Of a stretch of 64,000 nucleotides of DNA, positions 1 to 11,013 are shown in pieces. The stretch's first letter is position 1. Every line of letters starts with the position of its first letter. This DNA comes from Mytilus edulis (Eukaryota > Mollusca > Bivalvia > Mytilida > Mytilidae): assembly GCF_963676685.1 (NCBI RefSeq), contig NC_092354.1, positions 75,515,327 to 75,579,326 on the forward strand. Direction: 5' to 3'. The position numbers and the translations under genes are program-made. Under the pieces are notes generated by a model. That model searched no databases. It was given only the letters and a program-made list of their open reading frames with translations, and was not told the origin of the DNA.

Positions 1-400
1 ATTTATTGACGATAGAACGGTATTAAGTCTTCATTTTCCTCACATTGTATGCCCACAGGAGATTGCACATGCTAAAATATACAATATGTTCGTATGCAAG
101 TTCTTCAAAATCACATAACCAATGCAGTGACCTATTAAGTGATTTTTCAGCGAATTGTGGATGCTTATCTCTTATCATTAGCAGTGTTGCAAAAAACGAA
201 GCATTCAATGTATGCTCCACGGTATATTCAATGTGGTTAAATATACAATGTGTTTCGAAACGACGCGTTCAATATGAATGCATATTTATTTGTGATTGCT
301 ACTATATCGTATGCCCTTATATATCACAAGCTGGCTAGTTGAATATTTTTCCTTTCCTGATATGATTTTTGTTCCTCGTTTTAGTTGTACTGCCATATAG

Positions 401-575
401 AGAACCAACCCGCGGGAAATAAAAGTAGAGAAATATACTATTCCAGCTAAGTCCATCATACTGTTTAATTTAAATGATCCAGAGATTGACCCTAAACTAT
501 GGAATCATCCTAATGAATTCGATCCTGACAGATAGACAACCCCACAGAAGAATGGAAACCTCCCCTTTGGTATAG
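401..575 (+). pseudogene. Cytochrome P450 exon, stop-containing remnant
   Basis: An exon-like open stretch follows an AG at 399-400 and ends before a GT at 576-577. Its translation matches the region just before the P450 heme loop: a YTIPA segment (the usual YTIPKG), then LWNHPNEFDPDR (the usual W..P.EF.P.RF) and PFGIG, the start of the heme-binding loop. The exon would end within that loop, with the heme cysteine in the next exon. A TAG at 533-535 replaces the residue after DR, normally Phe, in an otherwise open frame. No neighbouring P450 exons were found. It is either a dead fragment or an allele with a nonsense change. P450s are microsomal or mitochondrial mono-oxygenases; nothing indicates a substrate here. 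Confidence 0.6.
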
Positions 576-2165
576 GTAAATGTAAAACGGACAATGTTAA
601 CAAAACATGTTATCACTTTAGTTTTTCTATATCTTATATGAAATTAAGGAGATCTGGTATGGTTGCCAATGAGACAACTATCCTCCAGAGTTCAAATGAA
701 GTGGGTGTATTCAAGGAAGAGTACTAACGTAACAGACATGAACCAACGACAACCACTGAACTAAAGAATCCTGACTTGTGGCAGGTATATACAGAATGTA
801 ACGGGATTAAACATGTTTGTGAGCGCTAAAATCGACCTCTTACCTTGGATAGTGGTGTAACAGCACACCATAAGGAACACACTGTAAATATTAGTTGCAT
901 TTGGCTTAAATCAAGAGATCGGTACGAGAAACAAAACAGCTCACATACAAACGTTAAAAAAATAGACATTCTAGCAGATAAAAACATTCGTCTCCAATGC
1001 TACAAATATTACAAACTTCATGTAAGATGACATTGTCTTTCCTTTATATTATTATTATTATTTCACCTCTCTGTCTTTATTGGGAATCTTTGGTTGTGAT
1101 CAAATCCACAGTTAACATATCGTAATAGACAACTTTCGAGTTCGATGTATTTCCATCAAAAACTCTGGTTTTAGTGAACATCACTTGTGCGTTTAGCGGC
1201 CTCGTCATTTTAAGGTAGTGGTCGGAAAACTTTAATATCATATGACACGAATTATTCTGCAAATTGCATTATCATAATTGACATTCATCACTTAGGGAAA
1301 CGTTATTAAGTACCTACGGAACTAATATTATTGCTAGTTTATCCTGCACAATGACGATGACTAAGACGCTTGATGAACTTTAATAGTGCAGGAATGCAGG
1401 CGTTCCCCTCTATCTGGTAACTGACGTCATAAAGGCGCGCATAACTGACGAGTTTTTTTTCGGTGACGGATGAACTCGAAAGTGTTTTATTAAACTTAGT
1501 AAAATTTATCTGCGAATATAATAAATTAATAGAAAATAAAACTTTACGGACTCAACTGTTGTTTACTGAAATACTAAGGCTTTTCTACCCCAGGCATAGA
1601 TTACCCTAGCTGTAGTTGACAAAACTGTTAGGAATTTTCGGTCCTCAATGCTCTTCATTTGCGTACTTTATTTGGCCTTTTAAACATTTTTTGAATCGAG
1701 CGTCACTGATGAGTCGTTGTTAGACGAAACGCGCGTCTGGCGTATATCTAAAATTTAAATTCTGGTATCTATGATGAGTTTATTTACTGCGATTTCAACA
1801 AATTTGGAGCGTATATCTTACGTAATGACCATCATTTAACGGCATTAAGTAAATGCGCTAAGATCGTTCATGTATTGTCGACAGTTTTATCTTATTTGAA
1901 GTTGTTTGTTTTTGCAAGTTCTTACGCATTTATTATTTTGCTAAGATTGAAATAGAAAAACAATCGTTTCTTCTCTTTTTCAATTTGAAACACCGCGATT
2001 TCAAAATATGTTCTTGCAATTATGTTATGGTACACGACAATGTATATTAACGTAAATTGTAAATTGTAGCAGCCATTAATATGTACATCTCTGAGTTACT
2101 ACTAAGTACAGATATATCCTGAATTTCTTTTCAAAGCGAAATAACTTAGTTAAAATATAAATTGT
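576..2165. repeat. Intergenic stretch with dispersed repeats
   Basis: No gene seen. About 645-900 is a degraded mussel-type dispersed repeat (GAGACAACTATCC, then a segment ending in TAGTGGTGTAACAG). About 1560-1790 is a second family ending in GACGAAACGCGCGTCTGGCGTA followed by a CTGGTATCTATGATG tail. The short open frames here lie in the repeats. Confidence 0.6.
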
Positions 2166-2205
2166 TACTGTAGTTATTATGGGGACGAAGTCCCCAATAA
2201 CAGTA
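2166..2205. repeat. Stem-loop with TGGGGAC / GTCCCCA arms
   Basis: TGGGGAC (2180-2186) and GTCCCCA (2190-2196) pair around GAA. The outer flanks TACTGT and ACAGTA also pair with small bulges. It sits 21 bp from the palindrome at 2227-2256, and the pair resembles the end of a small non-autonomous transposon, which is inference. Confidence 0.5.
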
Positions 2206-2226
2206 GAAAATTCAATAAGAAAAAAA

Positions 2227-2256
2227 AAAATATCGGGAAAATTTTCCCGATATTTT
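2227..2256. repeat. Perfect 30-bp palindrome
   Basis: The two 15-bp halves are exact reverse complements and meet between 2241 and 2242. The core is TATCGGGAAAA / TTTTCCCGATA. Confidence 0.85.
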
Positions 2257-2754
2257 CATTGTGTTAATGAACTCAAAAACGTTCAATTTTGTTATGTCAT
2301 GTTTTGAATTCCCGCATCTGCGCAGAAATCTAAAATGTACTTCCATTTTCCGGTCTCGTTTGCATGAAATTTTGAGTAAAATTTATATTTATCAGTCTAG
2401 TATAAAATAGGAAGGAACGCAATATCAATTTCATTTTTAATAACTTTGATATGAAAAAACGTTACCCAATGATAGCTTTTTTTTTGTTTACATTGCATAT
2501 GACGTCATAACTTTAACAACGTCACAACTGAAATCCCTGATAGCAGAACCAAAATCGGAAAGGTTACGGTATTTCCGTTTTGAAATTAAGATATGTTTGA
2601 ATTAAAGAAAAATCATAGACATCGTCCTTTTTCACAGGATAATTAGACTTTACATTTACATGTTCACAATATTAAATATGACAAAAGTATTGAATGGATC
2701 GATTGGATGTTTGTATCAAGCACTTGCAAAATAATTTTACTTAGTGATTTTTAG

Positions 2755-3050
2755 ATGTATCTGAAGGACGTCTGCAAAAGCTTATTGATGATGATGTTTT
2801 GGCAGATCTACCAAAATATATCGGCAATTGTGTTATACACCTTGGAATAGAATTAGACCTTATTGTGGAAGAGATAGAGGCAGCCATGTACAATTATCCA
2901 AAAGACATGTACAGCCAGCTTGCATCTGTATTGCACATGTGGAAAACACAAAGTGAAAGGCCGACGATCTTTGCGCTTATGAAGGTACTTCAGCATGTAA
3001 AATCCGGCGGTTTGTCTTACCTATGTAATCAATACAATATCAGTATTTAG
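2755..3050 (+). CDS. Death-domain C-terminal exon (partial gene)
   Basis: The exon opens after a TTTTTAG acceptor (AG 2753-2754) and runs to a TAG stop at 3048-3050, giving about 97 codons. After about 15 residues the translation has the features of a death-fold domain: an amphipathic helix LPKYIGNCVIHLGIELD, the IEAAMYNYPKDMYSQ segment (the usual I...YP.D...Q), a Trp in VLHMWK and a final LMKVLQHV helix. Such domains mediate homotypic contacts in apoptosis and innate-immune adaptors, and bivalves have many such genes. It is probably the last exon of a multi-exon gene, but I could not find upstream exons in the first 2.7 kb. A stranded remnant is possible. Internal ATGs exist, but splicing in from upstream fits better. 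Confidence 0.6.
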
Positions 3051-3718
3051 GACTCTGTCATGTACAGATTATTCGGTTGTGACAAAGTATCATATCCTAT
3101 AGAATATAATTATAGAATCCATACGCATAGAACAATGTAACAAAATATTGTAATTTATCATTATTATTTGTGAAGAGCTTATCTTTTCGGGAGTTTTGTT
3201 TTCAATCCCGAGGATTAGTGTAAGTATATTAACACGTTACGTGTAAACATCACGGAGAGGACCGTTTTCAAAGTATTGGAAAGAATTTCCACTAGATCAT
3301 TTCTGAAATTATAATACACTTTATTTTGTTAAAAGTTTAACCAATCATTCAAGTTCACTCCAGTGTCTAGGTGATTTCGAATTTGAAAATGTCTGGGAAG
3401 GGTTTTTAATATTAAGTCTTTCATTTTTTATGTGTCCGTTTGTCTAAAAAATGTAAAAACGCAAACATACTGGAATCTTAGGAAAATTCAAAAATGAAAA
3501 TCCCTGATCAAATGGCAAAATCAAACGCTCAAACACATCAAACGAATGGATTACAACTGTCATGTTCCTGACTTATTACACTACACTTAGTGGATTGAAC
3601 CTGGTATTATAGCTAGTTTAACCGCCAACCGTTGACCATTTTTACTTTGTTTTGTTTTATCTAAAAAAAAAAAGGGAATTAAATGTATCGAACACAATGC
3701 ATTTTCCCTCACTGTATG
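3051..3718. other. 3' flank of the death-domain exon; no gene
   Basis: No gene seen. There is a short repeat-like segment at about 3500-3620. TATG at 3715-3718 is the left target-site duplication of the LTR element. Confidence 0.5.
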
Positions 3719-4177
3719 TGTAACACTATGCAGTGATCGAAAGAATTGAAATTATTAAATATAATTTGAAAAGTTTATATTAGTATGTACTATTGTTAAA
3801 CTACAAACGTGACTTTCTATATGTACATGCTTTGGCTGTAGGGATGTTCAAGTTTATGACAATTGCATTTTTATTCAGCAACATGTGGTCATCGTGTTGT
3901 GGCCAATTAATTAGACTTCAACAGTTTGGCTATAATTAACCTAACGTTAAGTATATGGGACCAAAAGTAATGGTCACTATTTAGAACCATTTTATTTGTG
4001 GCTATACATGCTATAGGCTTTCTAAAAGTAAGTACCTATCATAAACAAAATTCTTTCTAAATTACAGTCACGTTCGTAGTTGTATAAAAGAACTGTCCCT
4101 AACAAGACAGTTCAGATTGTAACTAGGCACTGAATAAAAATTAGTTCCTCTTTAGCCAGTGGTTTTATAGTGCCACA
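3719..4177 (+). repeat. 5' LTR
   Basis: 459 bp, TGTAACAC...GCCACA, matched along its length by the LTR at 17556-18009. It contains TATAAAA at 4083-4089 and AATAAA at 4133-4138, placed as expected for the U3/R promoter and the poly(A) signal. Confidence 0.92.
4083..4089 (+). promoter_or_regulatory. LTR TATA box
   Basis: TATAAAA, conserved at 17915-17921 in the 3' LTR. The AATAAA lies 44 bp downstream in both copies. Confidence 0.6.
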
Positions 4178-4190
4178 TATAGGGTGGTTT

Positions 4191-4205
4191 TGGTTGCCGT
4201 GATCC
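4191..4205 (+). other. Candidate primer-binding site, tRNA-His-like
   Basis: TGGTTGCCGTGATCC lies 13 bp after the 5' LTR. TGG pairs with a tRNA CCA end, and GCCGTGA equals the complement of the 3' acceptor strand of eukaryotic tRNA-His, with one extra T. A second TGG is at 4185. The tRNA assignment is from remembered tRNA-His sequence and is tentative. Confidence 0.45.
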
Positions 4206-4254
4206 ATGGATCTTTATTCTGTCAGAATAGGTTAGACATTTTTCACATTTTAAA

Positions 4255-4268
4255 ACTGTTGCCTTCTC
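4255..4268. repeat. Target-site duplication of the nested LINE, left copy
   Basis: ACTGTTGCCTTCTC is followed at once by poly-T (4269-4277). It matches ACTGTTACTTTCTC at 10640-10653 in 12 of 14 positions. Confidence 0.65.
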
Positions 4269-5419
4269 TTTTTTTTTAACACTCTAAATGATTCTTTATT
4301 ACACATATTGCTGTTTAACAATTAAACTTGGTGTACAGCATTTCATCAAGTTTCCCTGTTAAATTACCACTGAATACCCAGGGATAATATTCAGTAAAAT
4401 TAACTAATAAAATACATTGGTTTAATTCACGCATTAAACTATTATTATTGTTGTTACAAATAGTCTTTGCTACTTTACAAAAAGTATTTTTAGATATATT
4501 CATAAAAAATATCTACACAATATTTTTTTTACGGAAATTGATCATTCATCCGGAATGACTTTTGGGGTTCTATTATTACCTAATCAGAAACGAATTGCGG
4601 TCAAGTGACCTCACACGACTTTTCTGTTCCTCGTGTTTGGACAATATTTTTTGAAGTGTTTCGAAAATTTGGATTATTAATTTCGATGTGGTTTTGAAAG
4701 CTTGGAATAATATTGCGAAAAGGTAAGTTGGAGTGTAAATATATTTTTCATATTTGCACTTTCAATCTTTATCAAACAATGTACAGAAATGTAGCGTACA
4801 AGTGTCGAAGTACCTATATATTGACAAAGACACACACACACACACCTACATTTACTAATATACATTGTATCTGAATTACCCACATCAACATTCATAGTAA
4901 TAATTATTGTACAAACAAACTTCTGCACATACAGGCATACTTGTTCAGTGTCACATGATACATTTTACAAACAAATTTCTTTCCATAACTTTCACACATA
5001 CGCATACCTTAGGCATAGCACTTACATATAATTACTTGCATAGTACATAAATAATAAAGGAAAAAAATCGCATACAATCACACATAATTTAGATCTATAG
5101 CATCTGGTTTTTTACTATACATGTAGCTTAAGTTAACTATAAAATGTTAACTTCAAAATATTCAACACCTTTGTTAATAATCTGCTGATCTCTATATTGG
5201 TCATACTTCTATAGTATTTTCTACCTCATATTCAAAAATTCTTATTGTGTCTACTGCTTTGTTTTGTTTATTAGAAACATAATGTGTTTTATAGACTGAA
5301 AAGAACATTAAGCTAAGCAGATGATTTAGCGCATAGTATGCATCGTCGTGAATTTTGTATCCTATAACCAACGAATGAAGACTTATTACATATTCGCCTA
5401 TGAAGACTTTTTTTTTTAA

Positions 5420-6155
5420 AGTAAAACTTTCATTGATTTCCAGAATGTTTTATGATATGAACATGTACTGAAAAAATGATTATAATTATCTATTTCATTG
5501 CAATATGAACATAAATTGTTTTGTGAAATTTTCCACTTAAAAAGCAGCACCTCATTTGGCAAAATAAAGTGCATTAATTTCCACCTAAACATTTTTATTT
5601 TATTATCTTTAAGATATTCAAAATTAAATTTAATAGAGTCTTTAAATTCATTTATTAGTCTCTCTTTCCCATTTCAAAAATCCTACTGGTATTTCTGTTT
5701 TTGACACACTTAATATTAATTTGTATATATTTTTAGTATTAATAGTTAGAACATCATTACAATCTCTAAGTTTAGTTTTTGTTCGGTTGATATGGAATTT
5801 TGTTTTGAATGATTCTTCTGATTTTAATGTGTCTGTCCATTGCTTTGGTATAGATTTTTTTAGTTTTGAGTATTCAGAAATCCAATTCCTTTTATTTCTT
5901 AATTTTGAAGTAATCATTTCTTCTGATATATTTCCTCTTTTTATTTATTATGTCATTTATATATAGTATGTTACTGTCAATCCAGTTATCAAAGAACAAA
6001 CATTTTCCTGGAAATTTTATGAATTTGTTTCCCCATGTAACTTGTTTTCTGATTAATAAATAATTATTGATCTGATCATGATGATTGTTTTCACAATTAT
6101 TTACATTTATCCATGTTTTATCATCTCCTAATAGAAGGTTAGTGTAGTGTTCCAT
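5420..6155 (-). pseudogene. LINE C-terminal region with zinc-finger motif
   Basis: Two overlapping frames (6155-5892 and 5917-5648) give the segment typical after the RT of Tx1-like elements: QVTWGNKFIKFPGKCLFF, then a Trp-containing DNWIDSNILYINDI. Further down, at about 5545-5425, a frame reads LCSYCNEIDNYNHFFSTCSY, the CxxC...H...C finger found at the end of L1/Tx1 ORF2. The reading frame then shifts into about 5380-5200. It is broken by frameshifts and has no cellular role. Confidence 0.7.
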
Positions 6156-6521
6156 ATGTTTTTATCTAGCACTTATGTGTTATTTACATTCATCTTGAAA
6201 ATTAGAAGTTTTCCGAATTTATTAAGGTATAATTTTGATAATACAGACCAATTTGCATTTTCTGATTCTAATATTTTTATAATCCATTTTAAATGTATAG
6301 ATTTTATATAGGATTCTATATCTATCATTTTAACCCCCCTTCTGTGAAGTTTTTTGTTATTATTGACCCTTTTATTTTATCTTTCCTCCGTTCCAAAGGA
6401 ATTTATATAAGATTTTATTTATATTTTTTAGATTTTCTTTAGTAATGATACTGTTAGTAGCAATGTAGGTTATATTTGGTAGCAGAAGAGCTTTTACTAC
6501 TAATATTTGTCCAAGTAGTGT

Positions 6522-8036
6522 TCACTTTCTTTTTGCCCATCTTTCTACAAGTTTCGTTAATTTGTCCATTACTTTTTCAATATTTAATGTTTGACACTCT
6601 TTTTTGTCATACCCAAAATATATTCCAAGGCTTTTGATTGGTTTGTCGGTCCAATTTATATTTTCATATTTATCCCTTGAACTTTTTAGTCTTCCTAACC
6701 ATACCCCTTCCGTTTTATTTCTATTAAGCTTACGTCCTGAAAAACTTCCAAATGTTTCAATTATACAGAGAGCTAAACTTATTTCTTTCCTTGACTGAAG
6801 AAAAAGTGTTGTATCGTCAGCTAATTGACAAATTTTTAAATTACAAGATTTTCCATCTAACGTAATTTTTATACCTTTAAAATCTTTATTACGTCTAAGT
6901 CTTATTGCCATTAATTCTACTGTAATAATAAAAAGTACAGCTGAAATCGGACACCCTTGTCGTATTCCTCGATATATTTTGAACGGACCTGAGACCTACC
7001 CATTATTTAAGATACATCCCTTAATGTCGTTATACATAGTTTCCACCCATCTGATAAAGCTACTTTTAAATCCAAACCGTTTCAGTGTTTCAGTCATGAA
7101 AGTCCATTCTAGTGAATCAAAAGCTTAACTAAAATCTAAGAAAAGGATTGCTCCTTCTATATTAAATTTCTCAGAATAATCTATTATATCTTGAATTTGT
7201 CTGGTGTTAAAACCGATATATCTATTTTTAACATATCCTGTTTGATCTAGACTAATACTAGATGGTATTACTTTTTTTAAGTCTCTGAGCTAAAACATAA
7301 GCTAATAGTGTAGTATCAATATTCAATAAAGTTATGGGACGATAATTATCATTCTTTTTAAAAATTAGTGAAATTGCACCTTTTTTTTTTGAGTTTGTAA
7401 GTTCTTTTTTTTCAACAATATTTTTTAGGCTCGTCCAAAATTGCCTATAAAATTCCAGTGTCAGCCCATCAAGACCAGGGGATTTATTAAGCTTCGTTTT
7501 AAAAATTGCATCAGTGCATTCAATTTCTATTACTTCCCCTACACATTGATTACTATCTGAATCTTTAAGCGTTTTTGTTAATTTTGTTTCTTTAATATAT
7601 GTTTTAACTTCATTATCATAAGGATTAGTTGACTCATAAAGTTTTTTGTAATACTTCAATTGTAGATTTAGAATTTTATCTTGATCAGTTGTTGCGAGCC
7701 AATTTTCATCATATAGTTCAGTTATGATCTTGTTTGTTTGACGATTCTTTTATAGTCCCAAGAAGTATGCACTATTTTTTCCCCTTCTTCAAACCATTTT
7801 ACCCTTGATCTTATTGTTTGTTCTTTAATTTTGTCTTTATATAAACTCTCTAGATCATTTTCCACATTCTCAATTTCTTTTTGTAATTTATGATTTACAT
7901 CTGTACTATTATTTGCTTTATTATTGAGATCATTTAGCTGTTTTTCTAGGATATTTATTTTATCTTTTTTATATTTGGCTTTTCTTTTACAATAGTCTAA
8001 ACATGCATCTCTTACCTCTATTTTCAAATTGTCCCA
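6522..8036 (-). pseudogene. LINE reverse transcriptase domain, frame-broken
   Basis: The 8027-7722 frame is the lysine-rich coiled linker ending in VKWFEEGEK, typical just before L1-type RTs. The 7659-7258 frame holds KSPGLDGLTLEFYRQFW and YRPITLLN (RT blocks 0-2). About 7250-6912 encodes FLDFS then a stop (about 7125), AFDSLEW, and GIRQGCPISAVLF. The 6911-6522 frame has the catalytic box as LADD (about 6825-6815) and the following GRKLN segment. Stops and at least two frame changes separate these blocks. In an active element this domain would prime reverse transcription at the nicked target. Confidence 0.85.
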
Positions 8037-8037
8037 T

Positions 8038-9515
8038 AGTATCCCTAAATAAAGGCAACAGTAGTATACCGCTGTTCAAACTCATAAATCCATGGACAAA
8101 AAACAAAATCGGGGTAACAAACTAAAACTGAGGGAAACGCATAAATATAAGAGGAGATCAAAGACACAACACTACAATGTAACTAACACACAGAAACGGA
8201 CCAAGCATCAGACAAAATCCCACGAGAATAACAAATATAACATCAAAACCAAATACATGAATTTATGATAGACAAGTACCGTGACACGTCTTATCGCAAT
8301 GTCAATTTACACTAAACAATAAGAGAAAACAAACGACGCAACGTTAAATTGTAACACACACAGAAACGAACTATAATATAACAATGGCCATATTCCTGAC
8401 TTGGAACAGGACATTTTTAAAAGAAAAAATGGTGGGTTGAACCTGGTTTTGTGGCATGCCAAACCTCGTACTTTAATGGCAATGTTAAATGTAACATAGG
8501 AATGACAACATAATATTACTGGACTACAATACAAATAACATGAATAAATAGGAAAAACGTATTAGACAAAGAAACACATGATTAATGAATAACAAAAAGC
8601 ATCAGGTTTAAAATTTAATACGCCAAAAAACGCGCCTCGTCCACACAAGACTCACCAGTGACGCCCAGATATAAAAGATCGAAAGCGAAAAAAAGTACAA
8701 AGTTGTACAGCACTGAAGATCAAAAGTTGAAAAAGGTTGTGTCAAATACGGCAAAGTTTTTATGCTTGGGATAAGAACATCCTTATTATTTAGAACAATT
8801 AATGCTATTGCAAACAGTAAATTTTATCAAATGAATATAACATACATGTATATACATAATGCAACTGAAGTATTTACGCATTACATAAAACAAACACGAA
8901 TACATAATGAATGACCAACACATAATAGATACACCCGACTCAGTCCAGGCATCAACGCAGTAATTATGAAAATGACGTCACATACGATGGTCAAAAGGCA
9001 TTAAAAATTACGTCACATACGATGGCGAAAGGCATTAAAAATTACGTCACATTTGAATATATGAAATTTCTGAAACAGCAGAAAAATTACGTCACATATG
9101 AAAAACTATATCTCAAAAGTAAGATAGAATTAGGATTGATTAAAGATTAAAATAGAACTAAATACTGATATTGCATTAAAACACAATGCATATTGCAATA
9201 CTTATTAATAGCAATTAACTATAATATATATATGTGCAGTTTGTTATGAATCCAACTTCAAACGTAAATTATCGTACAGATTATGTTGACCATAATTAAA
9301 TCTAACAAATGACGGCGGTGATTATTTTTTGTTTCCATAACACATAAATATAATAGAAAAGACGTCAACACATTTGACAAAATCCGATGAGAATTACAAA
9401 TATAACATTAAACATTTAAACTAAATACATGAATTTGGGATAGACAAGTACCGTAATACGTCTTATAGTAATGCGAATTCACACTCAACAAAACAGTAAC
9501 AATCGGGAATAAGTC
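8038..9515. repeat. Dispersed mussel-type repeat inserted in the LINE
   Basis: LINE coding sequence stops near 8038 and resumes near 9540. Between them lies sequence seen elsewhere in the window: CACAGAAACGAACTATAA (also about 23210), TGGCAATGTTA (also 23326) and the reversed CAAACTAAAACTGAGGGAA start (also about 29100-29200). A segment around GATAGACAAGTACCGT recurs at about 8267 and 9438, so the insert may be composite. Exact edges are uncertain by tens of bases. Confidence 0.65.
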
Positions 9516-9559
9516 ACGTTTGGTAATTAAAAGATTAGAAGACATATTGACAAACCACA

Positions 9560-10933
9560 ATCTACCATGTGGTAAATCATCACAGTTACTTGATTCATTT
9601 TCATATTTGTTTATTAATTTATTTATTTCATTTACATAGTCATCATTATTTAACACACTTGAGTTTAATTTTCAGTAGCCACGCCCCTTATTTCCTCTTT
9701 CAGTATTAATTTTTAAGGATACTGCATTATGGTCAGTTAGTTTCTGTACTAAAGGTTTACTATCGCAGCTTTTACAATTTTTTTGTACTTCTTTTGAAAT
9801 CAGAAAGTAATCAATTCTGGTGGCTTCTGATCTATCTTTCCTACACCAAGTACATTGCCTTAGGTTTTTATTTCTACTTCTCCAAATGTCTATTAATTTA
9901 CACGATTTTATAAGCCCTTTTAAACCTGTAACTGGTTTATCAAATTTTTTGAAGGATTTAGTTTTATTTTTTGTATCAATTAATGACCAGATTTCGTTAA
10001 AATCTCCCCCAAGAATTGTTTGACCTAATCCATATTTATTTATATATGATTTAACTGTTTTGAAAAAACTATTTCTTTCTCTTGATCTATTTGGAGCAGA
10101 TATTTACTAGCGTGAAAATATTTTCATTTATTTCAATATTAATCAAAATAAATCTACCATCAGAATCTTTGTGCTCATCAATAATTTTACAATTTATTCT
10201 ATCTTTTATCCATATTGCTACTCCGCGTGAATTACTTGTACCATCACTTCTGAAAATGTTTTACCAAGTTCTTTAGACAAAGTATCTTGCATTTGTTTAG
10301 TAAAATGAGTTTCCTGTATAAAAATTATATCACATTTTTGTTGATTTGCCCGACTTACCATTTTATTTATTTTTTCAGGTTGCTGTAGGCCATTAGCATT
10401 GACCGTACAAATATGCAAATAGTTTTTCATGGTTTATAGTTGGATATTTTAAATTTCACACAGTAGCATGGTGAGTTATCTTTCTTACCATTAATAATGA
10501 AGCATTTAGGATTTGTTTTCTTTATTATTATTTTGTTATTTCTTTTGACTGACTTAAAACTGAATTCTTTTAGTCTTGTTTCTGTATAAGAAGACTTATT
10601 TATAGGGCAGTTAACATACTGATATAATAGCGTTTTTTTACTGTTACTTTCTCACCATGGCTGAGCAAGAGGGACAACAATTTGGGGCAGCACTTCAAAA
10701 TTTTTCGTACCAATTACAATGCTTATCGACAGAGTTAGGGGCTGAAGGACTAAATCAAATTATTCCTACATTTGCGGGAGATCACTATGAGTTTAAAAAT
10801 TGGATGAAATCAATTGAAAAATATGTTATGCTGACAAACTTAGAACCAAATGATAAAAAACTAGTAGCCTATCAGTCAGGCACAAGCTCGGTAAGCGATT
10901 TTATACTTATATCTAAGGATTGTAAGACAAGAA
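9560..10933. repeat. 1374-bp tandem triplication, unit 1
   Basis: The unit starts inside the LINE (ATCTACCATG at 9560) and ends inside gag. The same words recur exactly 1374 and 2748 bp later. It differs from units 2 and 3 at one base near 10228 (AATTACTT against AATAACTT). Confidence 0.93.
9680..10430 (-). pseudogene. LINE AP-type endonuclease domain, copy 1
   Basis: The domain starts at 10430 with MKNYLHICTVNANGLQ, and QETHF follows near 10316. After a frameshift near 10240 it continues RGVAIWIKDR, then in a third frame GGDFNEIW (about 10010-9990), RIDYFLIS (about 9818) and LTDHNAV (about 9735). These are the Asn, Glu, Asp-Asn, Asp and Asp-His positions of the exonuclease-endonuclease-phosphatase fold used by LINEs to nick target DNA. 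All motifs are present, but frameshifts make it non-functional. Nearly identical copies lie at 11054-11804 and 12428-13178. Confidence 0.85.
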
Positions 10934-11013
10934 ATCTACCATGTGGTAAATCATCACAGTTACTTGATTCATTTTCATATTTGTTTATTAATTTATTTAT
11001 TTCATTTACATAG
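10657..11013 (+). pseudogene. gag N-terminal fragment, copy 1
   Basis: The ATG lies in a strong context (CACCATGG). About 92 residues look like a retroelement capsid/matrix start: an acidic, Gln-rich head, then TFAGDHYEFKNWMKSIEKY and SVSDFI near the end. The frame then runs into the next unit's LINE sequence and stops at 11011. A second copy at 12031-12387 is the same apart from one residue. Neither leads to protease. In an intact element Gag would assemble the particle. Confidence 0.75.

Larger units (their letters stand above)
4269..10639 (-). mobile_element. Non-LTR retrotransposon (L1/Tx1-like LINE), degraded, inserted in the LTR element
   Basis: Read on the minus strand it has, 5' to 3': a possible ORF1 tail (about 10620-10440), an AP-type endonuclease, a coiled linker, reverse transcriptase, a C-terminal domain with a CxxC...H...C finger, an untranslated tail and poly-A (poly-T at 4269-4277). 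A 14-bp target duplication (4255-4268 and 10640-10653) brackets it, so it landed 3 bp before the gag start codon. Several frameshifts and stops make it inactive. It is split by a dispersed repeat of about 1.5 kb (about 8038-9515). Domain order and the C-terminal finger fit the Tx1/L1 group; the clade is inferred from motif style. Confidence 0.88.
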
